This document shows positions 18,337-27,403 of a DNA stretch of 64,000 nucleotides, in pieces. A program made the position numbers and the translations under genes. Within the stretch, counting starts at the first letter, position 1. Each line of letters opens with the position of its first letter. This DNA comes from Hymenobacter canadensis (GTDB lineage: Bacteria; Bacteroidota; Bacteroidia; Cytophagales; Hymenobacteraceae), in the NCBI RefSeq assembly GCF_027359925.1, contig NZ_CP114767.1, positions 4,468,153 to 4,532,152 of the forward strand. The letters run 5' to 3'. Below the pieces are notes generated by a model, which worked only from the letters and a program-made list of their open reading frames with translations, was not told where the DNA came from and ran no database searches.

Positions 18337-18368
18337 CAAATATAGCAGGCCGATTTACCTAAGCCAAA
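18337..18368 (-). promoter_or_regulatory. Bacteroidota-type promoter for the DUF3857 genes
   Basis: On the minus strand, TTTG at 18368-18365 is followed after 20 bases by TATATTTG (18344-18337), which fits the Bacteroidota -33 TTG / -7 TAnnTTTG pattern. It lies about 60 bases upstream of the first gene. Confidence 0.6.
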
Positions 18369-18404
18369 GGAAGTGTGGTTTGCCCGGAATAATTGCGCCC
18401 GGCT

Positions 18405-19595
18405 CTATGCCACCGGCTGCTTGGCCCGCACGCCCACCAGCAGATATACTAGTGCCCCCAGCACCAGCACGAGGCTCATGGCGTGCACGTAGGGCAGGCG
18501 CGAAAGCTGGTTGCTGAACAGCCAGCCGCCCAGCAGCGCGCCCAGCCCGATGCCGGCTTCCAGGGCAATGTACATAGTGGCCACGGCCCGCCCGCGCCGC
18601 TCCGGGTGGCTCAGGTCGATGGTCCAGGCGTAGAGCGTGGGTGACAGCAGGCCCGTAGCAAACCCAAACAGCACCGCCGCGCCCAGAAACAGCGGCACCG
18701 AGTGCTCCACCAGCGTCATCAGCCCCAACGACACGGCCAGCAGCGCCGACGACCAGCGCAGCACCGGCACCCGGCCGTAGGTGTCGGAGGCGCGGCCGGC
18801 CAGCAGGCGCACCACCAGCGAAGCCAGCGTGTAGCAAGTATAGAACAGGCCCTTGCTGCTGCCGGCCAAACCCAGCGCCTCGCTCTGGTCGGGCACCACC
18901 GTCAGGATAGCCCCGAACGGAAACAAACACAGCAGCGTCACGACGGCCGGGGCCATCACCTGCGGCTCCAGGATTTCGCCCCAGTTCAGGCGCAGCAAGC
19001 TCCAGCTGAATTTCTGGCGCTGGGCCTGGGGCAGGGTTTCGGTCATGGTGCCCTGCACCGCCAGACTCAGCAGCGCCAGCCCCGACGAGCAGTAGAACAG
19101 CGTGTTGAGCGAGGTAGCGGCCGTGATGAGCGGCCCCAGGGCGGGGCCGGCCGCCATGCCCAGCGAGCCCGCCACGCCCAGCAGGCCCATAGCCTCTCCG
19201 CGTCGTTCCAGCGGAATGATGTCGGCGATGAAGGCGGCGGTGCCGGTGGGCTTGAAGCCGGTGCTGAAGCCGTGCAGCAGCCGCAGCCCCAGGAAGCCCG
19301 CCACGGTGGTGGTCCAGGGATAAAAGAAGCCGCAAATGAAGCACACCAGCGAGCCGAACACCATCACCGGAATGCGGCCCACGGTGTCGGCGAGCTTGCC
19401 GCTGAACGGGCGTGAGAGGCCGGCCGTGAGCGTAAACAGGGCAATGATGAAGCCCTTGTAGTCGCCGCCGCCCAGCCGCGTGAGGTACGCGGGCAGCTCG
19501 GGCAGCAGCATGTTGAAGCTCATGAAAAAGAAGAACGACGACAGGCACATCAGCCAGAAGCCGGCGCTATAAGTACGGGGAGTGGTAGCGGGCAT
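18405..19595 (-). CDS. Major facilitator superfamily transporter
   Basis: A 396-residue inner-membrane protein with about 12 hydrophobic helices. MFS signatures are GKLADTVGRIPVM in the loop after helix 2 and the matching GRASDTYGRVPVLR in the second half, with GFSTGFKPTGTAAFIAD and ERRGEAMG between them. The ATG at 19595 is preferred over a TTG three codons upstream. A drug- or sugar-efflux role is usual for this type, but nothing in the sequence fixes the substrate. It is transcribed toward the DUF3857 genes but separated from them by 129 bases containing their promoter. Confidence 0.88.
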   Translation of the reverse strand: MPATTPRTYSAGFWLMCLSSFFFFMSFNMLLPELPAYLTRLGGGDYKGFIIALFTLTAGLSRPFSGKLADTVGRIPVMVFGSLVCFICGFFYPWTTTVAGFLGLRLLHGFSTGFKPTGTAAFIADIIPLERRGEAMGLLGVAGSLGMAAGPALGPLITAATSLNTLFYCSSGLALLSLAVQGTMTETLPQAQRQKFSWSLLRLNWGEILEPQVMAPAVVTLLCLFPFGAILTVVPDQSEALGLAGSSKGLFYTCYTLASLVVRLLAGRASDTYGRVPVLRWSSALLAVSLGLMTLVEHSVPLFLGAAVLFGFATGLLSPTLYAWTIDLSHPERRGRAVATMYIALEAGIGLGALLGGWLFSNQLSRLPYVHAMSLVLVLGALVYLLVGVRAKQPVA

Positions 19596-19601
19596 GGGCG
19601 G

Positions 19602-19609
19602 CAAAGGTA
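19602..19609 (-). promoter_or_regulatory. -7-like box just upstream of the MFS gene
   Basis: TACCTTTG on the minus strand, 6 bases upstream of the ATG. It matches TAnnTTTG but no TTG is seen at the usual distance; if used, the leader would be very short. Confidence 0.35.
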
Positions 19610-19703
19610 CGGCCTGGGCGCGGGTGCGCCGCCTGCCTGGCTGGTATTCGGGCTTCGGAAGCCAGCTGAGTTACCTCCGCTCTACCCCGGCCGTTACTAC
19701 CAG

Positions 19704-21269
19704 CTACAGGTCCCCGGTCGGCGAAACCAGCGAATCCATCATTTCGGTGGCTTCGTCGGTGGGCGCCGGCAGTGGCTGCGGCTCGGTGACGAGCTGCTCC
19801 AGTTCCTCCGCGGCAATAAGGGAGTCGGCGGTGGCGGCCTCGGCTGGGGTCAGCCGGATGGTATCGGGCCGGATGTCGGACAGGGTAGGAGCGGCGGCTT
19901 CCTCGTTGCCATCGGTCTGGCTGGCGCGGCGCGTATCCGCCGGGGCCGCGGTGGGTTTGCGCAACAGCGCCGGCAGCTGCGTCGCGCCCCAGATACCAGC
20001 CCCGGCCAGCAGCGCCACCGCTCCGGCCAGCAACACCCGCGGCCACTGTAGCCGCCACGACGTACCCGTCGTTGGGCGGCGAGGTGCCGCGGGCTGCCGG
20101 GCTGCCAGGCGTGTCGCGGGCGCCGCTGCCTGGGCCGGTGCGGGGGCATTGCTGGCAGCCATTAGTGAAGCAGACAGTGGAGCCGTCGGGGCAGCGGGCG
20201 GTGGAGTAGGGGCCGGCCGGGCCTGCAGCTGCTGGAGCTGCTGGCTGAGCTGCCGGATTCGGTCGTCCAGGTCGCGGTTGCGGGCCTCCGATTCGGTGCG
20301 GGACGTCCGGATGGCTTCTTCTAACGCGGCTTTTTCGCGGGCTTCGGCGGCCAGCTGGGCCTGCAGGCGGGCGGTTTCCGGGGCGGCAGCAGAGGCCTCG
20401 GTCAGCTGCTGCCGAAGCTGGGCAATGGTCTGGTCGCGAGCAGCTTCGCGGGTCTGCAGGGCCTGGGTCTGCTCCGTCACCTCGGCCCGGATCTGCTGCC
20501 GGATCTGTTCCAGCCGGGCTTTCTCCTGCTGGCTGTCGGCCAGGGTTTCGGCAACGGTTGGCGGCGCGGCGGCGCTGTACGGCGGGTCGGCGGGCACGTC
20601 TTCGGCCCCCAGCCAGCGCCAGAGCTGCCGCGCTTTGCGGGTTAGCAGGTCGTCGTTGTCGTCGTCGGCTTCCGGCGCGCTTTCCTCCGGCAAATCATCC
20701 GGCTGCAGCAGCGCCGTGGCCCAGGCATCGAGCGTGTCATTCGGCAGCCACTGCGACTTCTCCGCCGGCATCTGCTGAAAGTCCCGGAGCACTGATTGCG
20801 GCTGGCGCACCAACTGAAACCGGTCTTCGGTGGGCAACTGGTGCAATTGCTCTTCCAGCTCGGCCGTGAGATGCAGAACGTCCTGGAAAACGGCCATAGC
20901 GCCGATGGTTTCGGGCGCAATAGCCGGCAACAGCGGCTGCCCTGCCAGCCAGGCCGCCAGTGCCGGGCGTTGCCGCTGCAGCTGCTGGTACGGGTTGTCG
21001 GAACCCACGAAACCGGGAATCGGCTGGCCGTCGAGCAGCCACGGGCCACGCGTCGGATTATCGCCGCTGAGGTGCCGGCCGCCGGGCAGCAGCTGCAACA
21101 CAGCCACGCCCCGGGGCATCAGCAGCACGGCATCCAGCAGCTCGTCTTCCAGGGCCAGGTTCAGCAGCAGCACGCCTTCGTCGAACGCCGAGAAGCTTTC
21201 CTGCAGGGCCTCGGCGCGGGCTTCAGCTGCCGGGCTGGCGTAGGGTTCAAATAGAAGACTGTGCAGCAT
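19704..21269 (-). CDS. NERD-like domain, coiled coil and one transmembrane helix
   Basis: A 521-residue protein from the ATG at 21269 (MLHSLLFEPYASPAAEARAE). Residues 1-110 resemble a NERD (nuclease-related) domain: strand pattern EGVLLLNLALEDELLDAVLLMPRGVAVLQL, then GPWLLDGQPI and NPYQQLQRQRPALAAWL. The expected E-x-K of the nuclease core reads Q-L-L here, so cutting activity is doubtful. A long coiled coil (about 235-360, rich in Gln/Glu/Arg/Leu) and a Pro/Ala-rich linker follow, then one transmembrane helix (VLLAGAVALLAGAGIWGA) and an acidic tail. It is divergent from the ABC exporter. Function unknown; domain call is by pattern only. Confidence 0.65.
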   Translation of the reverse strand: MLHSLLFEPYASPAAEARAEALQESFSAFDEGVLLLNLALEDELLDAVLLMPRGVAVLQLLPGGRHLSGDNPTRGPWLLDGQPIPGFVGSDNPYQQLQRQRPALAAWLAGQPLLPAIAPETIGAMAVFQDVLHLTAELEEQLHQLPTEDRFQLVRQPQSVLRDFQQMPAEKSQWLPNDTLDAWATALLQPDDLPEESAPEADDDNDDLLTRKARQLWRWLGAEDVPADPPYSAAAPPTVAETLADSQQEKARLEQIRQQIRAEVTEQTQALQTREAARDQTIAQLRQQLTEASAAAPETARLQAQLAAEAREKAALEEAIRTSRTESEARNRDLDDRIRQLSQQLQQLQARPAPTPPPAAPTAPLSASLMAASNAPAPAQAAAPATRLAARQPAAPRRPTTGTSWRLQWPRVLLAGAVALLAGAGIWGATQLPALLRKPTAAPADTRRASQTDGNEEAAAPTLSDIRPDTIRLTPAEAATADSLIAAEELEQLVTEPQPLPAPTDEATEMMDSLVSPTGDL

Positions 21270-21433
21270 AGCAACCAAAGAAACGACGAAAAACGGCGTA
21301 AAAGTACAGGGTGGCCGGTTTCGGCTATACGGCACGAGTGGAGTGCGACCGGCCGGCGCCGCAAAGCCCGCCCGGTGGCTGCCAAAACGGCCGCCGCCGC
21401 ACTCCGGCCCGAAGTGTGCCGTACACCGGTTAT

Positions 21434-23314
21434 ATGGCTCGTTCTGACTCTTTCTTTTCCACGATTTCCGCCAAAAAGCCCCGCCCCGACGGTAAGCCGG
21501 CCCTCACGGTGCGCGAACGGTTTTCGGCCCTCAAAAACCTGCCGGCCTTCCTGCGCCTGATCTGGCAGACCAGCCCGGCGCTGGCCCTCGGCAACATGGC
21601 GCTGCGCCTGCTGCGGGCCGCCCTGCCGGTGGCCATGCTGTACGTGGGCCAGCTGATTCTCGACAGCGTGGTGCAGCTCAGCCGTCAGCCCGCCGAGGCG
21701 CGGCAGCTTACGCCGGTGCTTACGCTGGTGGCGCTGGAGTTTGGGCTGGCCGTCTTCTCCGACGTGCTGGGCCGTGGTGTGGCCCTGCTGGATTCGCTGC
21801 TCGGCGACCTGTTCGCCAACCAAAGCTCTATCCGGCTGATGCAGCACGCCGCCGAGCTGGACCTCGACCAGTTCGAGGACAGCGCCTTCTATGACAAGCT
21901 GGAGCGGGCGCGCCGCCAGACTCTGTCGCGCACCGTGCTTATGTCGCAGGTGCTCAGCCAGGCCCAGGATTTCATTACGATGGGCTTTCTGGCCGTGGGC
22001 CTCACGGCCTTCAACCCCTGGCTGCTGCTGCTGCTCTTAGTGGCGGTGGTGCCGGCGTTTCTGGGCGAAAGCCACTTCAACGAGCGTAGCTACTCGCTGG
22101 TGCACGGCTGGACGCCCGAGCGGCGCGAGCTGGACTACCTGCGCCAGACCGGCGCCTCCGACGAAACGGCCAAGGAAGTGAAGATCTTCGGGCTCTCAGG
22201 CTTTCTCATCGACCGGTTTCGCACGCTCTCCGACGACTTCTACCTTAAGAACAAGGACCTCGTGATTCGGCGGGCGGGCTGGGGCGCGTTTTTCGCGGCG
22301 GTGGGCGCGGCTGGCTACTACGCGGCCTACGTCTACATCATCAGCGAAACGGTGCGCGGGCGCGTCAGCATCGGGCAGCTTACGTTTCTGGCGGGCTCGT
22401 TTGCCCGGATGCGCGGTCTGCTGGAAGGCATTCTGAGCCGGTTCAGCGCGGTGGCCGAGGGGGCACTGTACCTGCAGGATTTCTTTGATTTCTTCCGGCT
22501 AAAGCCCCGCATCATCCGCGCCGACGATGCGCGTACGGTGCGGCCGTTTCCGCGGCCTATTCAGCAGGGGTTTCAGTTTGAAAACGTGGGCTTCAAGTAC
22601 CGCAACGCCGAGAAATGGGCCCTGCGCAACCTCAGCTTCCAGCTGCAGGCCGGCGAAAAGCTGGCCCTGGTGGGCGAAAACGGCGCCGGCAAAACCACGC
22701 TCGTCAAGCTGCTGGCCCGCCTCTACGACCCTACCGAAGGCCGCATCCTGCTCGATGGCCATGACCTGCGCGAGTACGACCCGGCCGAGCTGCGCCAGGA
22801 AATCGGGGTGATTTTCCAGGACTTTGTGCGCTTCCAGCTGCCGGCCGGCCAGAACCTGGCGGTGGGCCGCATTGAGGAGCAGGGCAACCAGCCCCGCATT
22901 GAGCAGGCCGCCCGGCAAAGCCTCGCTGACTCGGTCATTGCCAAGCTGCCCGGCGGCTACGAGCAGATGATTGGCCGCCGCTTCAACGGCGGCGTGGACC
23001 TGAGCGGCGGCGAGTGGCAGAAGATTGCCCTTGGCCGCGCCTACATGCGCGACGCCCAGCTGCTCATCCTCGACGAGCCCACCGCCGCCCTCGACGCCCG
23101 CGCCGAGTACGAGGTGTTCCAGCGCTTCAAGGAATTGACGCAGGGCAAAACCGCCGTGCTCATCAGCCACCGCTTCAGCACTGTGCGCATGGCCGACCGG
23201 ATTCTGGTTATCGAAAACGGGCAGTTCCAGGAAATCGGGAGCCACGAGGAGCTGCTGGCCAAAGGCGGCCGCTACGCCGAGCTGTTCCGGCTGCAGGCCG
23301 CCGGGTATCAGTAG
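21434..23314 (+). CDS. ABC transporter, fused permease and ATP-binding domains
   Basis: A 626-residue half-transporter starting at the ATG at 21434 (MARSDSFFSTI); upstream in-frame codons overlap the divergent gene's leader and lack membrane character. The first ~330 residues form a six-helix exporter domain. The ATPase domain has Walker A (GENGAGKTTL), signature LSGGEWQKIALGRA, Walker B (LLILDEPTAAL) and the switch His in LISHRFSTVRMAD. Such proteins act as homodimers exporting lipids, peptides or drugs; the substrate is not evident. No partner gene is adjacent. Confidence 0.93.
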   Translation: MARSDSFFSTISAKKPRPDGKPALTVRERFSALKNLPAFLRLIWQTSPALALGNMALRLLRAALPVAMLYVGQLILDSVVQLSRQPAEARQLTPVLTLVALEFGLAVFSDVLGRGVALLDSLLGDLFANQSSIRLMQHAAELDLDQFEDSAFYDKLERARRQTLSRTVLMSQVLSQAQDFITMGFLAVGLTAFNPWLLLLLLVAVVPAFLGESHFNERSYSLVHGWTPERRELDYLRQTGASDETAKEVKIFGLSGFLIDRFRTLSDDFYLKNKDLVIRRAGWGAFFAAVGAAGYYAAYVYIISETVRGRVSIGQLTFLAGSFARMRGLLEGILSRFSAVAEGALYLQDFFDFFRLKPRIIRADDARTVRPFPRPIQQGFQFENVGFKYRNAEKWALRNLSFQLQAGEKLALVGENGAGKTTLVKLLARLYDPTEGRILLDGHDLREYDPAELRQEIGVIFQDFVRFQLPAGQNLAVGRIEEQGNQPRIEQAARQSLADSVIAKLPGGYEQMIGRRFNGGVDLSGGEWQKIALGRAYMRDAQLLILDEPTAALDARAEYEVFQRFKELTQGKTAVLISHRFSTVRMADRILVIENGQFQEIGSHEELLAKGGRYAELFRLQAAGYQ

Positions 23315-23411
23315 GATGATGCTTTCGATTCGGTTGGCTACCTTGGCGGCCTGACTGCCTGCTGCAAAGGCGGACAGGTCAGAGGGTAACTCATTATTTC
23401 ATAGATGGATT

Positions 23412-24110
23412 ATGAAAAAAACAGTGCTTGCTGCAATAGGTGCCTTTATGCTGCTGGGAGCCAGTTCCAGTACCTCATCCGCTAGCAAGGAAAGGCGCTA
23501 CGTAATCAATGTGTCGGGGGCGGTACTGCATAAGCAACCGTCCTTTAAATCGGCCACAGTGCGGACTATCCCCGTTGGGTCTGCGGTGGAAATTCAGGAA
23601 ACCTTAGCTTCTACCGTTACCCAACCGATAAGTGCCGGTTTTGGGTTGCCAGGCAGGTGGATGAAGGTGACTACGCCCTCCTCTGCTGGGTACATTTTCA
23701 GCGCCGACCTAACCGCAATAAGGCCGGTAATTGAAAAAGGAATAGACGGATTGCGGCACATAAATCTTCTGGGTGCTAAAAAAGGTACCCGCGAAGAACA
23801 CCCAAAAACCGGCGAGCTGCGCACCATCACGGAGTACGCTAACAGCACCTATGTCTACACTTCCTTCGATAGCTGTTTCGACCATGACTACACCTTCAGA
23901 AAGCTTGCGCTGCACGAAGTCTATCACCAGATGATAAACAGCTATTCCGGCTATGACGGCCAGAAGCTGGTGCAGCCTACGCTGATTTCCAGGAAAGGAA
24001 ATGTCTACACCTTCACTTGCGGATTTGGCAGCAGTGACGCTGCCCAGGAACTGAAGCTCACCGTCAACAAAAACGGTAGCATCGTTATTTCTTCCTACGA
24101 CTGCACCTGA
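23412..24110 (+). CDS. Secreted protein with SH3-like N-terminal domain, function unknown
   Basis: A 232-residue protein with a signal peptide (MKKTVLAAIGAFMLLGASSS). Residues 30-105 look like a bacterial SH3 domain: VINVSGAVLHKQPSFKSATVRTIP, then W-M-K-V and SAGYIFSADL. The C-terminal half (about 110-232) holds two cysteines and repeated beta-type segments (DHDYTFRKLALHEVYH) and is not recognised. Base composition is clearly less GC-rich than the flanking ABC transporter and acetyltransferase genes, suggesting later acquisition. It could bind cell wall or a surface partner. Confidence 0.7.
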   Translation: MKKTVLAAIGAFMLLGASSSTSSASKERRYVINVSGAVLHKQPSFKSATVRTIPVGSAVEIQETLASTVTQPISAGFGLPGRWMKVTTPSSAGYIFSADLTAIRPVIEKGIDGLRHINLLGAKKGTREEHPKTGELRTITEYANSTYVYTSFDSCFDHDYTFRKLALHEVYHQMINSYSGYDGQKLVQPTLISRKGNVYTFTCGFGSSDAAQELKLTVNKNGSIVISSYDCT

Positions 24111-24288
24111 CAATAGTCAGTGGTTGTCGGGGCTGTTGTGGATTGGCGAAGTCGGGGAATGTGGGTAAGTTTCGGCAAGCGTGCCGGTAGCAGGTTGCTT
24201 GCCAAACCTGGGGCGGCATGTGTTGCGGCAACACGGCTGTTAGCAGCACCAGCTGACTGCACATTTTAACACCAAGCGTCAAACATAT

Positions 24289-24555
24289 ATGTCGGCCCAG
24301 GAAGATTACTCGAAGCTCACGCTCCAAGAATTGTTGGGTGAGGAAAAAAAGCTCAAGCGAAATGAAATCTTCGCCGCTGCAAGCATAGGCTTTCTGGTGG
24401 GGGTTATGGTGTATGGGGTCGTGAGAAACGGGTTTGGCTTTCTGTATGTCGCAATTCCTCTGGCTATGATAGTGGGGATTTACCGGAATTCGCAAAGTCA
24501 GAAACAGGTGCTGCAGCAGGTCCGGGCGGAAATCAGCCTCCGAAACCGGGGATAG
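24289..24555 (+). CDS. Small membrane protein, tandem paralogue 1
   Basis: An 88-residue protein. An N-terminal charged helix (KLTLQELLGEEKKLKRNE) precedes two hydrophobic segments (AAASIGFLVGVMVYGVV and FGFLYVAIPLAMIVGIY) and a short basic/polar tail (QQVRAEISLRNRG). The next gene has the same layout with weak identity, so both are likely real. Function unknown. It lies in a stretch of lower GC content than its surroundings. Confidence 0.65.
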   Translation: MSAQEDYSKLTLQELLGEEKKLKRNEIFAAASIGFLVGVMVYGVVRNGFGFLYVAIPLAMIVGIYRNSQSQKQVLQQVRAEISLRNRG

Positions 24556-24654
24556 TGCAGGCTGTATATTGCGCAGCAGCCAGGGCGCAGACCGGCGGCA
24601 GGCATGAACGGTCTGTGAGTTTACCTGACTCTCTGAACTTCCACGAGAAATCAA

Positions 24655-24918
24655 ATGGCGAAAAACAGTATCAGCGGAGACCTCGCGCAGCTTAGCCTAG
24701 CAGAGCTTCACTCCAGAAAAAACAAGCTAAAAGGGGCAATTATCGGCCTCGGAATTGTGATGGTCGTGGCCCTGATTATTGTGCTGTATGTAGTGCTGCA
24801 CAATAAGATGTATGCCTTGCTGGCTACTTTGCCGGCCATGTTTCTCTCGCTGATGCCTAGCGTTATCGTGCTGAATAAGATAAACCGGGAAATACACGCC
24901 CGCCCGCCAGTCCAGTAG
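24655..24918 (+). CDS. Small membrane protein, tandem paralogue 2
   Basis: An 87-residue protein built like the preceding gene: QLSLAELHSRKNKLKG, then two hydrophobic segments (IIGLGIVMVVALIIVLYVVL and MYALLATLPAMFLSLMPSVIVL) and a tail ending in EIHARPPVQ. Shared pattern between the two is [ST]L-x-EL with K-L-K before the first helix and EI-x-x-R at the end. Function unknown. Confidence 0.65.
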   Translation: MAKNSISGDLAQLSLAELHSRKNKLKGAIIGLGIVMVVALIIVLYVVLHNKMYALLATLPAMFLSLMPSVIVLNKINREIHARPPVQ

Positions 24919-24963
24919 CTACCAGCGCCGCCGCCTCAAACGGCGCCGAACCGACCTCCGGGT

Positions 24964-25422
24964 ATGACAACCACTTATCTATTCCACCCGGATATTTCCA
25001 CTGAAGCACAGGCCACTATTGTCGCGCTGCTGGCCACTGCCCTGCAAAGCCCGGCCGCCGAGTTGCTCGCCGACCTTCGCTACCAGCAGCAGCGCCAGCC
25101 GGTGCAGGCGTGGCTGGCCCTGGCCGATGGCAACGTGGTCGGCTGCAAGCTGGGCTACGAGCGCCAGCCGGGCCACTACTACAGCTGGCTGGGCGGCGTC
25201 CACCCCGATTTCCGGGGCCAGGGCGTTGCCGCCGAGTTGATGCGCCGCCAGCACGCGTGGTGCCAGGCGCAGGGCTACCGCGCCGTGCGCACCCACACCT
25301 ACAACCGCTGGCGCGCCATGCTCCTGCTTAACCTGCGCCACGGCTTCGACATCATCGGCACCATTCAGGGCCCCCGTGGGCTGACGATTGTGCTGGAAAA
25401 GGAGCTGGCGGCCGAGCTGTAA
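24964..25422 (+). CDS. GNAT family N-acetyltransferase
   Basis: A 152-residue acetyl-CoA-dependent acyltransferase. The fold signature is present: strand VVGCKLGYERQPGHYYSWLGGVHPDFRGQGVAAELMRRQ contains the acetyl-CoA-binding R-G-Q-G-V-A. This is followed by YRAVRTHTYNRWRAMLLLNLRHGFDIIGT, which is the usual N-x-x-M-L-x-L-N-x-x-x-G-F motif. Cytoplasmic. The acceptor is unknown. GC content returns to the high level of the chromosome here. Confidence 0.88.
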   Translation: MTTTYLFHPDISTEAQATIVALLATALQSPAAELLADLRYQQQRQPVQAWLALADGNVVGCKLGYERQPGHYYSWLGGVHPDFRGQGVAAELMRRQHAWCQAQGYRAVRTHTYNRWRAMLLLNLRHGFDIIGTIQGPRGLTIVLEKELAAEL

Positions 25423-25491
25423 TACCGGTTTCAGACTTGCAACCTATTGTAGCAGGTAAGTATCATAGTAATGAATACAAATCTATTGGAT

Positions 25492-26061
25492 ATGAAAAAG
25501 CTACTGCTGTGTGCTCTGGTGATAGTCGGGCTGCCGGCCTGTGATACATGTGGGCCCTTTGAGCGACAGTATTTCGATGTAATAGGGCTGTCGGCGGTGG
25601 CGCTGCGGCAGGCGGCAGGCACTACGGCGCAGGTGCTTACGGCCGGCCAGGCCTCGCCCGTAGCCGAGCTGAAACTGCTGCTCAACCCCGATACCCGGCT
25701 CTACAGCGCCGCTCCGGCCCGCACCGGCGGCTTCGCGGCCGTGGCCTGCGACCCGGCTGACCCTACCTACACGGAGATGATTGATTCCATCAGGGTGACC
25801 AGCCGCTACGATTTCGACGCGCAGCACCCGGCCGGCACCTCGCTCAACGACTTATTGCTTCTCGACAACGGCTATGGGCGCATCATGACACTAAACGAGC
25901 TTCTACTCATGCCGCAGTCTGTGCCCGTGCTCACGCGGCGCAACCTGCAGTTCAGCCAGACCCCAACAAGCTCGGTCACGCAGCAATTTCGAGTGCGCTA
26001 CCATCAAACCAACGGCGAAGTGTACACCGCCGAAACGGTGCCGGTAACGATTCAGCCCTGA
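25492..26061 (+). CDS. Lipoprotein, tandem paralogue 1, function unknown
   Basis: A 189-residue protein from the ATG at 25492 (MKKLLLCALVIVGLPAC), with the lipobox cysteine at residue 17. An upstream ATG at 25471 would add 7 residues before the signal and is less likely. The body includes DSIRVTSRYDFDAQHPAGTSLNDLLLLD and ends in QFRVRYHQTNGEVYTAETV. The next gene has the same blocks, so the two arose by duplication. Probably faces the periplasm or cell surface. Confidence 0.7.
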   Translation: MKKLLLCALVIVGLPACDTCGPFERQYFDVIGLSAVALRQAAGTTAQVLTAGQASPVAELKLLLNPDTRLYSAAPARTGGFAAVACDPADPTYTEMIDSIRVTSRYDFDAQHPAGTSLNDLLLLDNGYGRIMTLNELLLMPQSVPVLTRRNLQFSQTPTSSVTQQFRVRYHQTNGEVYTAETVPVTIQP

Positions 26062-26096
26062 TCGGCCGCCAGTACATCAACGGTTATTCCCGAACC

Positions 26097-26681
26097 ATGA
26101 GAAAGCACCTGAGCCTGCTGCTTCTGGCATGTAGTGGACTGCCTGCCGGGGCGTTGCTGCTCAGCTGTGCCGACGAAGAGGCCTGCGGCTACGACAACGT
26201 GCCGCGTTATTATAGCACGCAGGCAGTGGAGTTGGCAGCCAGCAGCCAGCGCACGGGCCAAGTCCTGGCGGCCAACGAGCCGGTGGCCGCCGCTGATTTG
26301 CTGCTGGCTGTGCGACTTCAGAAAACCTACTATGGCCACCAGCCATCCAGGCGCCGGCACCTGCTGCCCGCAGCCTACGCCTGCCCGCCCATGCCGGCGC
26401 CCGGCTATCTGGGCACGCTGCAGCGGCTCGACTCCGTGGTGGTGCGCAGCCGCTACGCCTACGACGCGCAGCATCCGGCCGGGGCCTCCCTCAATGACCT
26501 GCTGCTGGAAACGGGCACCGGCCAGCCGCTGTCGGCCCGCGCCAGCCGAAGCACCGAGCCGCAGCTGCAGCTACGGGTGCCGCCTGCCGCCGCCGGCGCT
26601 CAGCAATTTGTAGTGCGCTACCGTTTCGCGGATGGTACGGTGTACACTGCACAAACGACGGTGCTGCAGCTGAGCCGCTGA
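26097..26681 (+). CDS. Lipoprotein, tandem paralogue 2, function unknown
   Basis: A 194-residue protein with a lipoprotein-type signal (SLLLLACSGLPAGALLLSC) and Cys at about residue 24. It shares RYAYDAQHPAGASLNDLLLE and QFVVRYRFADGTVYTAQTT with the preceding gene, 35 bases upstream. The shared ending suggests a beta-sandwich with a C-terminal VRY strand pair. Function unknown. Confidence 0.7.
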   Translation: MRKHLSLLLLACSGLPAGALLLSCADEEACGYDNVPRYYSTQAVELAASSQRTGQVLAANEPVAAADLLLAVRLQKTYYGHQPSRRRHLLPAAYACPPMPAPGYLGTLQRLDSVVVRSRYAYDAQHPAGASLNDLLLETGTGQPLSARASRSTEPQLQLRVPPAAAGAQQFVVRYRFADGTVYTAQTTVLQLSR

Positions 26682-26785
26682 CGCAACGCCAAAATTTTGT
26701 ACGTCTCCTTCTTTCTGATTATCAAGACGTAACCTGCCCCAAGTTTCGTAACTTGAAAATGGTGTCACCCATTTCTACGTTACGC

Positions 26786-27385
26786 ATGAAACCAACTCTT
26801 ACGCTACTGGGAATGGGCCTGGCCATGGCACTTTCCGGCTGCTTTGCCGCCCGCCAGGCCCGCATCGATTCTGATTACAGCTACACCGGCAACTTCCGCC
26901 GCTACCGCACCTACGAATTCGTGACCGGCGACGGCCTGTCGGCCGACTCCAGCCGGCTGGGAGAAGCCGTCCGCGACGCCATTCGCACGCGCCTCAAGGT
27001 GCAGGGCTACAAGTCCAATAAGCGCCGCCCCGATCTGCTGGTGAACTTTCGCGTGTTTGAAGGCGACATGAAATTCCGGGGCTACCTGCAGGAAGATATC
27101 AGCCGCTGGGTGAAGGAGGAAAAGGTGGAGGACGAGGAAACGCCCACCGACAACCGGCAGGGTTACCAGCCCCAGCGCATCCTGCTGGCCGAAGGCACCT
27201 TGCTCATCACCCTCATCGACAACCGCACCAACCGCGCCGTCTGGAACGGCTACGCCTCGGGCGTTACGGTGCCCAACGGCCCCCAGGGCGAGCTGGTGCT
27301 GCGCCGCTCCGTGCGCTCCATCTTCGACCAGTACCGCGTCTTCACCGAAGGCTACCTCGAAGGCAGCCAGATGACGGAGAATTAG
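26786..27385 (+). CDS. DUF4136-type lipoprotein
   Basis: A 199-residue protein; the ATG at 26786 gives the signal MKPTLTLLGMGLAMALSGC with the lipobox cysteine at 19. The body matches the DUF4136 pattern: YRTYEFVTGD early on, then AIRTRLKVQGYKSNKRRPDLLVNFRV and LIDNRTNRAVWNGYASG. Members are envelope lipoproteins of unknown role. A family A palindrome follows the stop by 18 bases. Confidence 0.85.
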   Translation: MKPTLTLLGMGLAMALSGCFAARQARIDSDYSYTGNFRRYRTYEFVTGDGLSADSSRLGEAVRDAIRTRLKVQGYKSNKRRPDLLVNFRVFEGDMKFRGYLQEDISRWVKEEKVEDEETPTDNRQGYQPQRILLAEGTLLITLIDNRTNRAVWNGYASGVTVPNGPQGELVLRRSVRSIFDQYRVFTEGYLEGSQMTEN

Positions 27386-27403
27386 GTTGAAAACGACAAC
27401 ATA

